Below are positions 5,329-5,483 of a stretch of 5,483 bases of DNA, in pieces. Both the position numbers and the translations under genes were made by a program. Position 1 is the stretch's first letter. Every line of letters begins with the position of its first letter. The notes below the pieces were generated by a model. It was not told where the DNA came from, did not search any database, and saw nothing but the letters and a program-made list of their open reading frames with translations. This stretch comes from Clostridiaceae bacterium (GTDB taxonomy: Bacteria; Bacillota; Clostridia; Saccharofermentanales; UBA5734). The stretch lies in NCBI GenBank assembly GCA_012511525.1, contig JAAZFW010000226.1:1-5483 (forward strand), given 5' to 3'.

Positions 5329-5483
5329 ATGCAGAAAAGAAAACTGAAGCCTCGTGAGATGCGCAGTGTTCTGGTGATTGCCTTATCTTCATCGGTTCTG
5401 GCGACAGCTTTGTTGATACAGCCCCTGGGCCTTATCGGGCCGCACGAAGAAACGATGACGACAAGTCAGCCGCAGGCCGGCAG
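5329..5483 (+). CDS. N-terminus of a membrane-anchored or exported protein (3' truncated by window)
   Basis: An open frame begins at ATG 5329-5331 and continues past the window edge for 51 full codons. Residues 1-12 are strongly basic (QKRKLKPREMR). They are followed by a hydrophobic stretch at about 13-37 (VLVIALSSSVLATALLIQP and on), then a polar Ser/Thr/Gln region. This is the layout of a signal peptide or N-terminal anchor with the rest of the protein outside. There is no lipobox cysteine and no clear AxA cleavage site, so an uncleaved anchor is slightly favoured. GGAGGG (5320-5325) precedes the ATG by only 3 nt, which is short but usable. A second ATG at 5359 would keep the hydrophobic stretch but lose the basic N-terminus. 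The very good promoter at 5253-5281 supports a real gene. Its early codons (TTA, TCT, TCA, ATA) are less GC-rich than those of its neighbours. The family cannot be identified from so little. Confidence 0.7.
   Translation, partial: MQKRKLKPREMRSVLVIALSSSVLATALLIQPLGLIGPHEETMTTSQPQAG

Noticed and set aside
5165..5347. A 60-codon open frame just after the zinc-ribbon gene
   Set aside because: It runs straight through the strong promoter and the start of the next gene in another frame, has no ribosome site of its own apart from the upstream coding end, and shows no recognisable motif.

Overview
The window is GC-rich (roughly 60% by eye) and densely coding. Genes start on strong Shine-Dalgarno sequences and have sigma70/sigmaA-type promoters. 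The DUF503, arylamine N-acetyltransferase, WYRLDNAAKIYP-type acyltransferase and zinc-ribbon membrane protein families most resemble versions I know from anaerobic Bacillota (Clostridia). I therefore suggest a high-GC member of that group, or another anaerobe that shares these genes. Lineage confidence is low because there is no rRNA or other phylogenetic marker.

Left part (1-1186, + strand): the 3' end of a Gfo/Idh/MocA-family NAD(P)-dependent oxidoreductase, then after 5 nt a small DUF503 (YlxP-like) gene starting at GTG. The DUF503 gene runs 68 bp into the 3' end of a convergent gene.

Centre (1119-2117): an arylamine N-acetyltransferase on the minus strand with an intact Cys-His-Asp triad. 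It is followed by a compact divergent promoter region. The two -35 boxes lie 3 nt apart and form the arms of a GGCAA/TTGCC inverted repeat, so one regulator could act on both directions.

Right part (2118-5164, + strand): a tight three-gene operon. It encodes a PdxA/PdxA2-family 4-phosphate dehydrogenase, a CAT/condensation-superfamily acyltransferase with HALTDG (the 'alcohol acetyltransferase' type), and a double-CxxC zinc-ribbon protein with six predicted membrane helices (DUF6320-like). Gaps are 19 nt and 1 nt. The last two genes form a recurring pair of unknown physiological role; the PdxA-like gene may supply or remove a phosphorylated hydroxy-acid. The pathway cannot be named from this window.

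Right edge (5165-5483): a less GC-rich intergenic stretch with a near-consensus promoter (TTGACG-17-TATAAT), a small hairpin near the predicted transcript start, and the first 51 codons of a membrane-anchored or exported protein that runs off the window. I see no RNA genes, mobile elements, CRISPR arrays or convincing intrinsic terminators. The nearest thing to a novel system is the PdxA-acyltransferase-zinc-ribbon membrane protein operon opposite a second acetyltransferase.
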